This document shows, piece by piece, positions 42,273 to 52,281 of a DNA stretch of 64,000 nucleotides (positions are counted from its first letter, which is position 1; the number at the start of each line of letters is the position of its first letter). Position numbers and translations under genes: made by a program. Location: assembly GCA_964422465.1 (NCBI GenBank), contig CAYRBD010000001.1:1-64000 (forward strand). Direction: 5' to 3'. The notes beneath the pieces are model-generated. The model did no database searches. It was not told the DNA's origin and saw nothing but the letters and a program-made list of their open reading frames with translations. Source of the stretch: FW021-bin31 sp964422465 (lineage in GTDB: Bacteria > Bacteroidota > Bacteroidia > Chitinophagales > Chitinophagaceae).

Positions 42273-43182
42273 CAAAATGGTCACTGCTCCTTTTTATCAT
42301 CGCCCTGTATTGCTTGAAGAAGCGATTTCTTCACTGGATATTCATCCCGGGGGTATTTATGTAGATGCCACTTTTGGTGGAGGAGGCCATTCCCGTGAAA
42401 TCCTGAAGAGTTTGGGAAGGGAAGGACGGTTAATTGCCTTTGACCAGGATGAGGATGCCGGAAGAAACCTTCCCGAAGATGCAAGAATTGAATGGATACC
42501 TGAAAATTTCAGGTATCTGGAGCAGTTCTTAAGGGTAAAAGCAAGCCTGCCTGTTTCTGGCATATTGGCGGATTTAGGAGTTTCCTCTTATCAATTTGAT
42601 ACAGCCGAACGTGGTTTTTCCATACGCATGGAGGGGCCTTTGGATATGCGGATGGATCGGCGACAGAAACGGACAGCCGCTGAAATAGTTCAGCAATATA
42701 AGGAAACGGACCTGTTGCGGATATTTGAAACCTATGGTGAAGTAAGGAATGCTAAAACCCTGGCGGCTCAATTGGTGAAAGAGCGGGAACGGTTTCCGTT
42801 AAAAACGATAGAAGAGTTGAAAGCTGTGATAAAACCTTTGATCAGGGGAAATGAACGACGCTACCTGGCGCAGGTTTTTCAGGCGCTGAGGATTGAGGTA
42901 AATGATGAACTGGGGGCACTGAGGGACTTTTTGAAACAAGCGGCAAGAGCGCTTAAGCCGGGAGGCAGATTGGTGATTATTACTTTTCATTCAATTGAAG
43001 ACAGAATGGTTAAGCATTTTATGAAAAAAGGCAGATTTGAAGAGATAGCAGGCAATTTGGATGTTGAAAAAGAGCCGGTTTTGCAACCGGTATTTAAAAA
43101 ACCGGTTCTGCCCGGGAAAGATGAAGTTAAAAAGAACCCGAGGGCAGCCAGCGCCAAACTGCGGGTGGCCGAAAGAATTTAA
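42262..43182 (+). CDS. rsmH: 16S rRNA (cytosine-1402-N4) methyltransferase
   Basis: 306-residue SAM-dependent methyltransferase. The N-terminus PFYHRPVLLEEAI is standard, and the SAM motif is VDATFGGGGHSREIL. FDQDEDAG and GILADLGVSSYQFD follow, with FHSIEDRMVKHFM in the C-terminal part. It modifies the ribosomal P site. It lies in the dcw cluster, overlapping mraZ, with ftsL 25 bases downstream after a short repeat-like leader. Confidence 0.96.
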   Translation: MKHSKMVTAPFYHRPVLLEEAISSLDIHPGGIYVDATFGGGGHSREILKSLGREGRLIAFDQDEDAGRNLPEDARIEWIPENFRYLEQFLRVKASLPVSGILADLGVSSYQFDTAERGFSIRMEGPLDMRMDRRQKRTAAEIVQQYKETDLLRIFETYGEVRNAKTLAAQLVKERERFPLKTIEELKAVIKPLIRGNERRYLAQVFQALRIEVNDELGALRDFLKQAARALKPGGRLVIITFHSIEDRMVKHFMKKGRFEEIAGNLDVEKEPVLQPVFKKPVLPGKDEVKKNPRAASAKLRVAERI

Positions 43183-43207
43183 CCATAAAACTATTTAACA
43201 TAAAACC

Positions 43208-43567
43208 ATGCGGTGGAAAAGGGCAAAACAACGGGCGTTTATAGAAGTACCTGATAAAAAGAAGGACTGGCGTCCGCATATTAACTATTCGTGGATTGTT
43301 GATCACATCCCTTTTTTGCTGTTTTTGTTTGTGTTGGCCATTTTATACATAGCAAACGGTCATTATGCGGTAAAAAATATACGGGAGATCAACTCGCTGC
43401 AGACAGAAGTGAAAGAGTTGCATTGGCATTACCTGGATCAAAAAAGTGAACTGATGTTTCGCAGCAAGATGAGTGAAGTTTCAGATCAGGTTGCTCCCTA
43501 CGGTTTGGAAATAGCGAATACCCCGCCGCTGATTATTAAAAAAGGCAATGGGAGGGATAAGAAATAA
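43208..43567 (+). CDS. ftsL: FtsL-like cell division protein
   Basis: 119 residues: a basic cytoplasmic N-terminus, one transmembrane helix (about 37-57, IPFLLFLFVLAILYIANGHY) and a periplasmic coiled-coil segment (IREINSLQTEVKELHWHYLD). It has the size, topology and position (between rsmH and ftsI) of FtsL; sequence identity in this family is always low. It would form the FtsQLB complex of the divisome. Confidence 0.8.
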   Translation: MRWKRAKQRAFIEVPDKKKDWRPHINYSWIVDHIPFLLFLFVLAILYIANGHYAVKNIREINSLQTEVKELHWHYLDQKSELMFRSKMSEVSDQVAPYGLEIANTPPLIIKKGNGRDKK

Positions 43568-43588
43568 AATGCTTTTAAAGTATTTTGA

Positions 43589-45703
43589 ATGGATGTAAAA
43601 AAAGACATATTGTGGAGAGTTTATCTCTGTTTTCTCGGAATGGCGCTGATTGGAATCGTCATCGCCGTGAAAGCATTCCTGATTCAGGATGTAGAGGGAG
43701 ACTACTGGAGAAACATGGCCAATGATCTTCACGATCGTTATATGACCATTGATGCCGAAAGGGGAACCATTTATTCCGCAGATGGGCGTATGCTATCTAC
43801 TACCATCCCCTCTTTTACCCTTTATATGGATTTTAGAGCGGACGGACTGGTGGCCGATGACGGAAAGCACTTTTATGAAAACCTGGATTCTCTGTCGTAT
43901 TGCTTATCCAAATTATTTAAGGACCGGAGCCGGGCAGGGTACAAACAACTCTTAAGCCGGCAGTACAAAAAAGGCAGTCGTTTTTTTCAATTGAAGAAAG
44001 AGATTTCATTTGAACAATATAAAAAATTGCGTGACTTCCCGCTGTTTCGCCTGGGCAGAAATTCCAGCGGCCTGATTGTGAAGCAGGTCAACAAGCGGGT
44101 GAATCCTTTTGGTTTATTGGCTAACCGGACAGTTGGATTATACCGGAAAAACTCCCCCAATATAGGATTAGAAGCGGCTTACAACGAGTACCTGAAAGGA
44201 ACCGATGGGAAATGCCTGGTACAGCGGATTTCCGGTGGTGGATATATTCCGGTAGATGGGTATCGCATTGATCCGGTAAATGGAAAGGATGTGATTACCA
44301 CGTTGGATATTAACATTCAGGATGTGGCAGAGAATGCCCTCCAAAAGATGTTGGTTGAAAACCAGGCGCAATACGGCACCTGTATTATTATGGAAGTAAA
44401 AACCGGCCAGATAAAAGCGATGGCCAACCTGGGCAGGCAGCCGGATGGCAGTTACTACGAAGATTTTAATTATGCGATTGGTAAGGCCACCGAACCCGGC
44501 TCTGTCTTTAAGCTGGGTACCATGATCGCGTTGCTTGAAGATCATAAGGTTACATTGAATGATATGGTAAACCTGGGGAATGGAACCTGGCGCTTTGGTA
44601 GCCGGACAATGCGGGATGCAGCAGGAGAAGCTACCGGAATGGTAACCGTTGCCCATGCGTTTGAACAAAGTTCAAATGTGGGAATGTCAAAACTGGCTTA
44701 TAAATACTATAAAAATGATCCCGAAGATTTTGTGACTCATTTAAAAAAATTGCGATTAAATGAAAAGACCGGCATCGACCTCCTGGGAGAGGCTGCGCCG
44801 CTGGTTAAAAGTCCGAAGAGTAAAACCTGGAGTTCTACCAGCCTGCCCTGGACGAGTATTGGTTATGAGGTACTGGAAACGCCGCTTAATATTCTGACAC
44901 TCTATAATGCCGTCGCTAACGATGGTAAGATGATGAAGCCTTATCTGGTTTCTGCTATCGAAAGTTATGGAAAGGTGGTTAAAAAGTTTGAACCAACGGT
45001 TTTGGAAGAAAAGATTTGCTCTGAGGAGACTTTAAAGGACGTACAAAAATTATTAAACGGGGTCGTAAAGAATGAATACGGAACCGGTCACCGGGCTTTA
45101 AAAAATCCGTATTTTAAGATTTCCGGTAAAACGGGAACTGCCTTAGTAGCAAACGGAAAATATGGTTATTCCCAGCATATTTATCAGGCTACCTTCGTAG
45201 GCTTTTTCCCTTCCGATCATCCGGAATATTCTTGTATCGTGACAATTAAAAACCGCCCGCACGCACGTTTGATCTATGGCGCTTCCGTAGCCGCCCCGGT
45301 ATTTAAGGAGGTGTCTCATAAACTCTATGCCTTTAGCCATAAAGATGCCGTGCCGGAGGAAAAACAGCCGCAGTTTGATGATAAATTACAGATAAAAGCA
45401 GGCGCTGTTAAGGACGCTCAAACGGTTCTCGCAACTTTAAATTTCCCGGTTCAGTCTCCCGAGAATTTGGACGCTTATGTTAGTGCTGAGGTGAAAGACC
45501 GGCAAGTTGACTTAAAGAACCAGGTGGAGGAAAAAGGGAAAGTGCCGGATGTAATAGGAATGGGATTAAAAGATGCGCTCTTTCTTTTGGAGGAACGCGG
45601 TCTGCAGGTGAAGGTTCAGGGGAAGGGGAAAGTCGTAACTCAATCTTTGAAACCCGGTCAGGAGGTGGGTAATGGAGGACAAATTATTATCCAGTTAAGC
45701 TAA
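43589..45703 (+). CDS. ftsI: Division transpeptidase FtsI (PBP3) with PASTA domain
   Basis: 704-residue septal penicillin-binding protein. It has an N-terminal membrane anchor, then a dimerisation domain with AERGTIYSADGRMLSTTIP. The transpeptidase domain has all three motifs: SxxK in EPGSVFKLGTM, SxN in EQSSNVGMSKL and KTG in ISGKTGTALV. The C-terminus carries one PASTA domain (VPDVIGMGLKDALFLLEERG), absent in E. coli FtsI. Its stop codon shares one base with the murE start (TAATG). Confidence 0.96.
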   Translation: MDVKKDILWRVYLCFLGMALIGIVIAVKAFLIQDVEGDYWRNMANDLHDRYMTIDAERGTIYSADGRMLSTTIPSFTLYMDFRADGLVADDGKHFYENLDSLSYCLSKLFKDRSRAGYKQLLSRQYKKGSRFFQLKKEISFEQYKKLRDFPLFRLGRNSSGLIVKQVNKRVNPFGLLANRTVGLYRKNSPNIGLEAAYNEYLKGTDGKCLVQRISGGGYIPVDGYRIDPVNGKDVITTLDINIQDVAENALQKMLVENQAQYGTCIIMEVKTGQIKAMANLGRQPDGSYYEDFNYAIGKATEPGSVFKLGTMIALLEDHKVTLNDMVNLGNGTWRFGSRTMRDAAGEATGMVTVAHAFEQSSNVGMSKLAYKYYKNDPEDFVTHLKKLRLNEKTGIDLLGEAAPLVKSPKSKTWSSTSLPWTSIGYEVLETPLNILTLYNAVANDGKMMKPYLVSAIESYGKVVKKFEPTVLEEKICSEETLKDVQKLLNGVVKNEYGTGHRALKNPYFKISGKTGTALVANGKYGYSQHIYQATFVGFFPSDHPEYSCIVTIKNRPHARLIYGASVAAPVFKEVSHKLYAFSHKDAVPEEKQPQFDDKLQIKAGAVKDAQTVLATLNFPVQSPENLDAYVSAEVKDRQVDLKNQVEEKGKVPDVIGMGLKDALFLLEERGLQVKVQGKGKVVTQSLKPGQEVGNGGQIIIQLS

Positions 45704-47169
45704 TGATGGTTTTACAAAACATATTATACAAGGTCCGCAATACCGGCATACATGGCAGCACGTCCGTGCAAGTGAGCGGCCTTTGTATTGATTCCAGGCA
45801 AGTGACACCGGGGGCTGTTTTTATAGCTGTCAAAGGCCTGCATTCGGATGGTCACCAGTTTATTGAACAGGCTATTGAAGACGGAGCTGTTGCAGTGATT
45901 TGTGAAAAGATGCCGGAATGGTTCTATCCGAATGTAACGTATGTGAAAGTGGAGAATTCTTCCATCGCCTGCGGAATCATGGCTTCCAATTTTTACGATA
46001 ATCCTTCTTCTAAAATTAAGTTGACGGGGGTTACAGGAACCAACGGAAAAACCACCATTGCTACTTTGTTATTTAAACTGTACCGTGCTTTGGGATTTCC
46101 CTGCGGGTTATTGTCCACCGTTCGGAATCAAATTGACGACCGTAACTTACCCGCTAGCTATACAACGCCGGATGCAATCCATATCAATAGCTTGTTGGCA
46201 GAGATGGTAGATTCAGGATGTGAATATGTTTTTATGGAAGTGAGTTCCCATGCTATCCATCAGAAACGTGTTGCCGGACTGCAGTTTGCCGGCGGTATAT
46301 TTAGCAACATTACGCATGACCACCTGGATTATCACAAAACTTTTGAAGAATACCTGAGGGTAAAAAAATCCTTTTTTGATAACCTGCCTTCAAAGGCTTT
46401 TGCATTAACCAACCTGGATGATAAAAGAGGGATGGTCATGCTACAAAATACTGAAGCAAGAAGGTTGACTTACAGCTTAAGAAGCCTGGCCGATTATAAG
46501 GGAAAGATACTTGAAAATAACCTGAGTGGTTTAGTGATGATGATAGATAATGAGGAAGTGCATTTCCGGCTGACAGGCACTTTCAATGCCTATAATTTAT
46601 TAGCTGTTTATGGCGCTGCCGTAGAACTGGGAATGGCAAAAAGAGAAGTTCTTGAAAAGCTCAGTGGCCTGACGGGAGCGGAAGGACGGTTTGATTTGTT
46701 GCTCTCTCCACAGTCCCATATCATGGGGATCGTGGATTATGCACATACACCGGATGCTTTGTTAAATGTACTGACTACTATTAATGATTTGCGAAAGGGT
46801 GGAGAGCAGTTAATTACAGTGGTAGGATGCGGTGGCGACCGGGATAAAACCAAACGGCCGGAGATGGCGCAGGTAGCTGTTCAATATAGCGACAAAGTGG
46901 TATTGACTTCCGACAACCCGCGTAGCGAAGACCCGGAGGCTATCATTAAAGAAATGGAAGCCGGTGTTGCACCGGGGAAGCTATATAAAATATTATCCGT
47001 ACCAGGCAGGCTGGAAGCTATTAAAACGGCCTGCAGTTTTGCACAACCAGGAGATATTATTCTGGTCGCCGGTAAGGGCCATGAAAAATATCAGGAGATA
47101 AAAGGCGTGAAAAAACCCTTTGATGATAAAGTGATTTTAAGTGAAATGTTAAAAATCTTTGAGAAATAA
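45703..47169 (+). CDS. murE: UDP-MurNAc-tripeptide ligase MurE
   Basis: 488-residue Mur ligase that adds the third amino acid of the stem peptide. The ATP site is LTGVTGTNGKTTIATLLFKL. The central domain has HAIHQKRVAGLQFAGGIFSN and THDHLDYHKT. The sequence SDNPRSEDP carries the DNPR motif that selects meso-diaminopimelate rather than lysine. One-base overlap with ftsI. Confidence 0.96.
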   Translation: MMVLQNILYKVRNTGIHGSTSVQVSGLCIDSRQVTPGAVFIAVKGLHSDGHQFIEQAIEDGAVAVICEKMPEWFYPNVTYVKVENSSIACGIMASNFYDNPSSKIKLTGVTGTNGKTTIATLLFKLYRALGFPCGLLSTVRNQIDDRNLPASYTTPDAIHINSLLAEMVDSGCEYVFMEVSSHAIHQKRVAGLQFAGGIFSNITHDHLDYHKTFEEYLRVKKSFFDNLPSKAFALTNLDDKRGMVMLQNTEARRLTYSLRSLADYKGKILENNLSGLVMMIDNEEVHFRLTGTFNAYNLLAVYGAAVELGMAKREVLEKLSGLTGAEGRFDLLLSPQSHIMGIVDYAHTPDALLNVLTTINDLRKGGEQLITVVGCGGDRDKTKRPEMAQVAVQYSDKVVLTSDNPRSEDPEAIIKEMEAGVAPGKLYKILSVPGRLEAIKTACSFAQPGDIILVAGKGHEKYQEIKGVKKPFDDKVILSEMLKIFEK

Positions 47170-47178
47170 AGATAAAGT

Positions 47179-48447
47179 ATGCTCTATTACCTTTTTAATT
47201 ATCTGAAAGCCGAGTTTAATCTCACGGGAGCAGGAGTATTTCAATATATCTCCTTCCGTGTGACAATGGCTGTGATAGTTTCTCTGGTAATTTCACTGTT
47301 ATTTGGCAAGAGCCTGGTAAGATATCTACAAAAAAGACAGGTAGGGGAAGTGATTCGGGATCTGGGGCTTCAGGGAGAAGAAAGCAAAAAAGGTACGCCA
47401 ACGATGGGCGGGCTGATCATCCTTTCTGCGATTATTATCCCTACACTTTTATTTGCCAAGATAGCCAATATATATATAATCCTCATTCTCTTAAGTACAA
47501 TATGGCTGGGGGGGATTGGGTTTCTTGATGATTATATTAAGGTATTCCGAAAAAATAAAGAAGGATTGGCTGGGAAATTTAAAGTGATTGGGCAGGTGGG
47601 CCTCGGCATTATAGTCGGGGCGGTTTTATATTTTAACCATAATGTAGTTATCCAAAGGGAGATTGTAAAACCTCAGCAAAGAAATGTAGTTAGCAAAATA
47701 AGTCCTTTTGGATTTTCAAATGAGGATCAGGATGTACAAGAGATCAAAAAGAATTTTGTAAATGTACGAACACCTATTACAACTATTCCTTTCGTTAAGA
47801 GTCATGAGTTTAACTATGCCCGGCTGATTTCATGGATCAGTCCGGGGGCAAAAAACTTTACCTGGCTGCTCTATATTATTATTGTTATCTTTATTATAAC
47901 AGCAGTCTCTAATGGGGCTAATATGACGGATGGGCTGGATGGGCTGGCTACCGGAGTTTCTGCAGTTATAGCTGTTGGGATAGGTATTTTTGCTTACCTG
48001 TCTGGTAATATCAAGTTCGCAGATTATCTCAATATTATGTATATCCCGAACATAGGAGAGTTGTCCATTTTTATAGCTGCTTTTGTGGGGGCCTGTATCG
48101 GGTTTCTCTGGTACAATTCCTATCCGGCACAGGTATTTATGGGCGATACGGGTAGTCTCGCATTAGGAGGCATCATTGCTGCATTGGCAATCATGGTTAG
48201 GAAAGAATTGTTAATCCCGATATTTTGCGGCGTGTTCCTGGTTGAGAATATTTCGGTGATGCTTCAGGTGGGATACTTTAAATATACGAAGAAAAAATAT
48301 GGAGAAGGGAGGAGGATATTCCTGATGGCCCCGTTGCATCATCATTATCAGAAACTGGGTTATCATGAAAGTAAAATTGCAGTCCGGTTTTGGATTGTGA
48401 CCATTATTTGTGTAGTGTTTTCAATTGCTACGTTGAAGATGCGGTAG
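47179..48447 (+). CDS. mraY: Phospho-MurNAc-pentapeptide translocase MraY
   Basis: 422-residue polytopic membrane enzyme that makes lipid I. Catalytic motifs are GFLDDYIKVFRKNKEGL, GANMTDGLDGLATG and FMGDTGSLALGG, with the C-terminal PLHHHYQKLGYHESK. It is about 60 residues longer than E. coli MraY because of a polar insertion at about residues 155-210, as in other Bacteroidota. There is no murF between murE and mraY. Confidence 0.96.
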   Translation: MLYYLFNYLKAEFNLTGAGVFQYISFRVTMAVIVSLVISLLFGKSLVRYLQKRQVGEVIRDLGLQGEESKKGTPTMGGLIILSAIIIPTLLFAKIANIYIILILLSTIWLGGIGFLDDYIKVFRKNKEGLAGKFKVIGQVGLGIIVGAVLYFNHNVVIQREIVKPQQRNVVSKISPFGFSNEDQDVQEIKKNFVNVRTPITTIPFVKSHEFNYARLISWISPGAKNFTWLLYIIIVIFIITAVSNGANMTDGLDGLATGVSAVIAVGIGIFAYLSGNIKFADYLNIMYIPNIGELSIFIAAFVGACIGFLWYNSYPAQVFMGDTGSLALGGIIAALAIMVRKELLIPIFCGVFLVENISVMLQVGYFKYTKKKYGEGRRIFLMAPLHHHYQKLGYHESKIAVRFWIVTIICVVFSIATLKMR

Positions 48448-48451
48448 AGGA

Positions 48452-48500
48452 GACAGTAGCAATTGACAGTAGAAATTGGCAGTTTGCAATTTGCAGTAGG
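48452..48500. repeat. Short repeat cluster in the mraY-murD spacer
   Basis: Two 13-base units GACAGTAGCAATT and GACAGTAGAAATT (48452-48477) are followed by GGCAGTTTGCAATTTGCAGT. The last part resembles the reverse complement of the repeat at the window start. It fills most of the unusually long 110-base spacer inside an otherwise tight operon. Confidence 0.65.
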
Positions 48501-48557
48501 CGGGGGATCGAAAATGTGCTTTAAGCTTCCTGTTTTGAACTTTTAGCTTTTTAAAAA

Positions 48558-49901
48558 ATGAGTAATAACAAACATATCGTAATTCTGGGAGCTGGCGAAA
48601 GTGGCATAGGGGCGGCTTTGCTTGCAAAGCAAAGGGGATATAATGTGTTTGTATCTGAAGGTAAGAATATTAAGGCTGCTTTTAAAGATGAATTGGAAAA
48701 GGCAGAGGTACCGTTTGAAGAAGGGCAAAATACTGTAAAGGAAATTTTGAAGGCAGAGGAGATTATTAAAAGTCCGGGGATACCGGAGGCCTGCGCTTTG
48801 ATGTGCGCCATCCGTAAAACTGATATTCCGGTGATCTCTGAGATTGAATTTGCTTACCGCTATAGCAAGGATAAAAAAATTATTGCCATCACGGGGACAA
48901 ATGGTAAAACAACGACTACTGCTCTTACCGGGTATATTTTCAAAAAAGCCGGATTAAAATCAGCCTGTGTGGGAAATATCGGGGTAAGTTTCGCACGACA
49001 GATTGCTACCGACCCCGTGGATTATTATATTGTTGAAGTAAGCAGTTTTCAACTGGATGATATCAAGACATTTAAACCCGATGTTGCTGTATTGTTGAAC
49101 ATAACAGCCGACCACCTGGATCGTTATGATCATAAAATTGAAAATTATGCGGCTGCAAAATTTAAAATTGCATCCCGGCAGACCGGATCGGATTATTTCA
49201 TCTATTGTAAAGATGATGAACTAACTAATAAATATTTACACGATAAACCTATTCAATCAAAATTAATACCGTTTTCTATTATGGAACCATTACAAGAAGG
49301 AGGCTTTTTGGAAAATGAAAATATGCATATAAAGCTGGAAGATGACTTTAGTGTTCCGCTGTATGAACTGGCTTTAAGAGGCAGGCATAACATTTATAAT
49401 TCTATGGCAGCAAGTATATCATCAAAGACGATGGGAATTCGCAATTCTTCCATAAGAGAGTGTCTGACTTCTTTTGAAGGAATTCCTCACAGGATGGCCT
49501 TTGTGGCTGCTGTTCGTGGGGTCATGTTTATTAATGACAGTAAAGCCACTAATATTAATTCAGTCTGGTTTTCTCTCGAGAATATGGATGGGCCAACGAT
49601 ATTAATTCTCGGTGGTGTTGATAAGGGCAATGACTACAATATCATAAAAGATCTTGTTCGTGAAAAGGTGAAAGCGATTATCTGTCTGGGTATAGATAAT
49701 TCGCGAATTCATGAGGCATTGGAAGAGGAAGTAGAGGTGATGATAGACACAAGTTCAATGAACGATGCTGTGCATGCGGCGTATATGATGGCAGAAAAGG
49801 GAGATGTGGTGCTGCTGTCCCCTGCGTGCGCAAGTTTTGATTTATTTAAAAATTTTGAAGACCGCGGAGATCAGTTTGAGGAGGTTGTTCGCAGGTTGTA
49901 G
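48558..49901 (+). CDS. murD: UDP-MurNAc-L-alanine:D-glutamate ligase MurD
   Basis: 447-residue Mur ligase. The N-terminal UDP-binding motif is IVILGAGESGIGAALLAK. The ATP site is AITGTNGKTTTTALTGYIF, the central domain has NITADHLDRYDHKIENYAAA, and the C-terminal domain has VMFINDSKATNINSVWFSLE and LLSPACASFDLFKNFEDRGD. Separated from mraY by a repeat-containing spacer. Confidence 0.96.
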   Translation: MSNNKHIVILGAGESGIGAALLAKQRGYNVFVSEGKNIKAAFKDELEKAEVPFEEGQNTVKEILKAEEIIKSPGIPEACALMCAIRKTDIPVISEIEFAYRYSKDKKIIAITGTNGKTTTTALTGYIFKKAGLKSACVGNIGVSFARQIATDPVDYYIVEVSSFQLDDIKTFKPDVAVLLNITADHLDRYDHKIENYAAAKFKIASRQTGSDYFIYCKDDELTNKYLHDKPIQSKLIPFSIMEPLQEGGFLENENMHIKLEDDFSVPLYELALRGRHNIYNSMAASISSKTMGIRNSSIRECLTSFEGIPHRMAFVAAVRGVMFINDSKATNINSVWFSLENMDGPTILILGGVDKGNDYNIIKDLVREKVKAIICLGIDNSRIHEALEEEVEVMIDTSSMNDAVHAAYMMAEKGDVVLLSPACASFDLFKNFEDRGDQFEEVVRRL

Positions 49902-49943
49902 TTTAATAAAAGAACGAATAGTTTAGTAAAACAAAAAATACGA

Positions 49944-51167
49944 GTGCATAAGCTGATTGGAAATATAAAAGGAGATAAAGTGATATGGGCAATAGTTGTC
50001 ATCTTGTCACTGGTGAGCGTGTTGGCCGTATATAGTTCGACCGGTACGCTGGCTTATCGCATGAGGCAGGGGCATACGGAGTATTATCTGTTTAAACAAC
50101 TTTCTGTTTTAGCGCTCGGCCTGTTTATTATTTATGTGGCGCACAGGGTAAATTACGTAGTGTATTCGCGGGTAGCGGTAATCTTTTACCTGATCGTAAT
50201 TCCGTTATTGGTATATACCTTGTTTTTTGGCGCAACTATAAATGATGCAAGCAGGTGGATCAAACTGCCTGTGATCAATCTAACTTTCCAGACTTCAGAT
50301 ATGGCCAAGCTGGCGTTATTTATGCTGGTTTCCAGGCAGTTGTCCAGGAAGCAGAAAGTAATTAAGGATTTTAAAAAAGGCTTTTTGCCCATCCTGATAC
50401 CGATATGTCTCATTTGTATTTTAATTATGCCGGCAAACTTATCTACGGCTGTGTTATTAGGGGGGAGTTGCATGTTGTTGTGTTTTATTGGCCGTGTAAG
50501 AGTGCGTCATCTTTTGGGGCTTTTGTTCATCAGTGGGGTTATTATAGCTATTGTAGTAGGGATCATTATGGCTACCGGGGTTGGAGGCGGACGTGTGGCT
50601 ACCTGGAAACATCGTATTGAACACTTTACGAAGAATGACCAACAAGGGGAAGCACCTTATCAGGTTCAGCAGTCTAAGATTGCTATTGCCAATGGAAAAA
50701 CATTTGGTCGGGGCCCCGGGAACAGTGAGCAAAGGAATTTCTTACCACATCCCTATTCAGATTTTATATTTTCAATTATTATAGAAGAGTATGGATTGGT
50801 GGGTGGCGCTCTTTTGATCTTATGTTACCTGGTCTTTTTATTGAGGAGCATTCGGATTTTCAGAAGATGTCCTTACGCTTTTGGTGCATTTTTATGCGTG
50901 GGATTAAGTTTTACATTGGTTATTCAGGCTTTTGCAAACATGGCGGTGGCGGTGAATCTGATGCCTGTTACAGGGATTACCCTTCCACTTGTGAGTATGG
51001 GAGGAACCTCAATATGGTTTACCAGCCTGGCGATTGGGATTATCCTGAGCGTTAGCCGGAATGTAGAAAACATGGAAGCCAGGCAGAAGAGAGAGGAAGA
51101 GGCAGGTGAAAATAAGGAAGAAGTAATTGAAGAAGATAACATGGGTGCAGCGTTGCAAACCGGATGA
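49944..51167 (+). CDS. ftsW: SEDS-family septal glycosyltransferase FtsW
   Basis: 407-residue protein with about ten transmembrane helices, the peptidoglycan polymerase partner of FtsI. SEDS landmarks are DASRWIKLPVINLTFQTSD and PYQVQQSKIAIANGKTFGRG, with the C-terminal MPVTGITLPLVSMGGTSIW. The start is GTG at 49944; no ATG lies close upstream in frame. The cytoplasmic tail is short and acidic. Confidence 0.95.
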   Translation: MHKLIGNIKGDKVIWAIVVILSLVSVLAVYSSTGTLAYRMRQGHTEYYLFKQLSVLALGLFIIYVAHRVNYVVYSRVAVIFYLIVIPLLVYTLFFGATINDASRWIKLPVINLTFQTSDMAKLALFMLVSRQLSRKQKVIKDFKKGFLPILIPICLICILIMPANLSTAVLLGGSCMLLCFIGRVRVRHLLGLLFISGVIIAIVVGIIMATGVGGGRVATWKHRIEHFTKNDQQGEAPYQVQQSKIAIANGKTFGRGPGNSEQRNFLPHPYSDFIFSIIIEEYGLVGGALLILCYLVFLLRSIRIFRRCPYAFGAFLCVGLSFTLVIQAFANMAVAVNLMPVTGITLPLVSMGGTSIWFTSLAIGIILSVSRNVENMEARQKREEEAGENKEEVIEEDNMGAALQTG

Positions 51168-51183
51168 TAATTTGAATAAAAAT

Positions 51184-52281
51184 ATGAAAAACGGGTATAA
51201 AATAATGATAGCAGGAGGCGGTACCGGGGGGCATGTATTCCCGGCAATAGCCATTGCCCGTGCATTACAACGAAAAAAGCCGGATACAGATATTTTGTTT
51301 GTCGGAGCCCGTGGAAAGATGGAGATGCAAAAAGTACCCGAAGCAGGATATAAGATTATTGGATTAAATATTTCGGGGATGAACAGGAGTTCCTGGCTGA
51401 AGAATGTAGCTCTTCCTTTCAAGGTTATCAGCAGTATCTTACAGGCTAAAAAAATCATAAAGAATTTTCAACCGGATGTGGTAGTTGGTGTCGGCGGGTA
51501 TGCCAGCTTCCCCGTATTGAATTCAGCACAATCCCGGGGAATCCCCACCGTTGTACAGGAACAAAATTCTTATGCTGGCAAAACCAACATGCTGCTGGGT
51601 AAAAAGGCTTCTAAAATTTGTGTTGCAGTAAAAGGCATGGAGTTGTTTTTTCCAAAAAACAGGATCGTCCTCACGGGGAATCCGGTACGAAAATCTATTG
51701 TTAATGGGAGGGGAAGCCGGGAGAAAGCGCTGAAGAAATTTGGTTTAAATCCTGACCTGAAAACAGTGTTTATCGTTGGAGGCAGCCTGGGTGCCAGATC
51801 AGTAAATGAAGCCTTATTGAATAATCTGCAGGCCGTAACAGATGCAGGTATCCAATTGATTTGGCAAACCGGTAATTATTCATACGAAAAAGTTAGTGAA
51901 GCCGTTAAAGGATATGAAGATAAGATAAAAGTATTGGCATTTATTACAGAAATTGAACAGGCTTATGCTGCTACGGATATTGTTATTTCCAGGGCAGGCG
52001 CTTTGGCTTTGTCAGAACTGAGTGTGGTGGGAAAACCAGTTGTATTTGTACCCTTTCCTTTTGCTGCGGAAGACCATCAGACCATAAATGCACAATCCTT
52101 TGTAAAAAAAGAAGCGGCATTCATGGTCTCTGATAGAGAGGTAAATGAAAAGTTGGTTCCTGTAGTACTCAATCTTCTAAAAGATAAAGCGCTGCAGAAA
52201 AAATTATCTGTTAACATTAAAAAATTAGCAATTACGGATGCAGATGATCGCATCGCAACTGAAATTTTAAAATTGGTATGA
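51184..52281 (+). CDS. murG: Lipid II synthase MurG
   Basis: 365-residue GT-B glycosyltransferase that adds GlcNAc to lipid I. It starts MKNGYKIMIAGGGTGGHVFP, and the glycine loop GGGTGGH is diagnostic. Later motifs are VGVGGYASFPV, VVQEQNSYAGKTN and SRAGALALSELSVVGKP. The ATG at 51184 is preferred: an upstream in-frame ATG at 51127 would overlap the ftsW end by 41 bases. It overlaps murC by 4 bases. Confidence 0.96.
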   Translation: MKNGYKIMIAGGGTGGHVFPAIAIARALQRKKPDTDILFVGARGKMEMQKVPEAGYKIIGLNISGMNRSSWLKNVALPFKVISSILQAKKIIKNFQPDVVVGVGGYASFPVLNSAQSRGIPTVVQEQNSYAGKTNMLLGKKASKICVAVKGMELFFPKNRIVLTGNPVRKSIVNGRGSREKALKKFGLNPDLKTVFIVGGSLGARSVNEALLNNLQAVTDAGIQLIWQTGNYSYEKVSEAVKGYEDKIKVLAFITEIEQAYAATDIVISRAGALALSELSVVGKPVVFVPFPFAAEDHQTINAQSFVKKEAAFMVSDREVNEKLVPVVLNLLKDKALQKKLSVNIKKLAITDADDRIATEILKLV

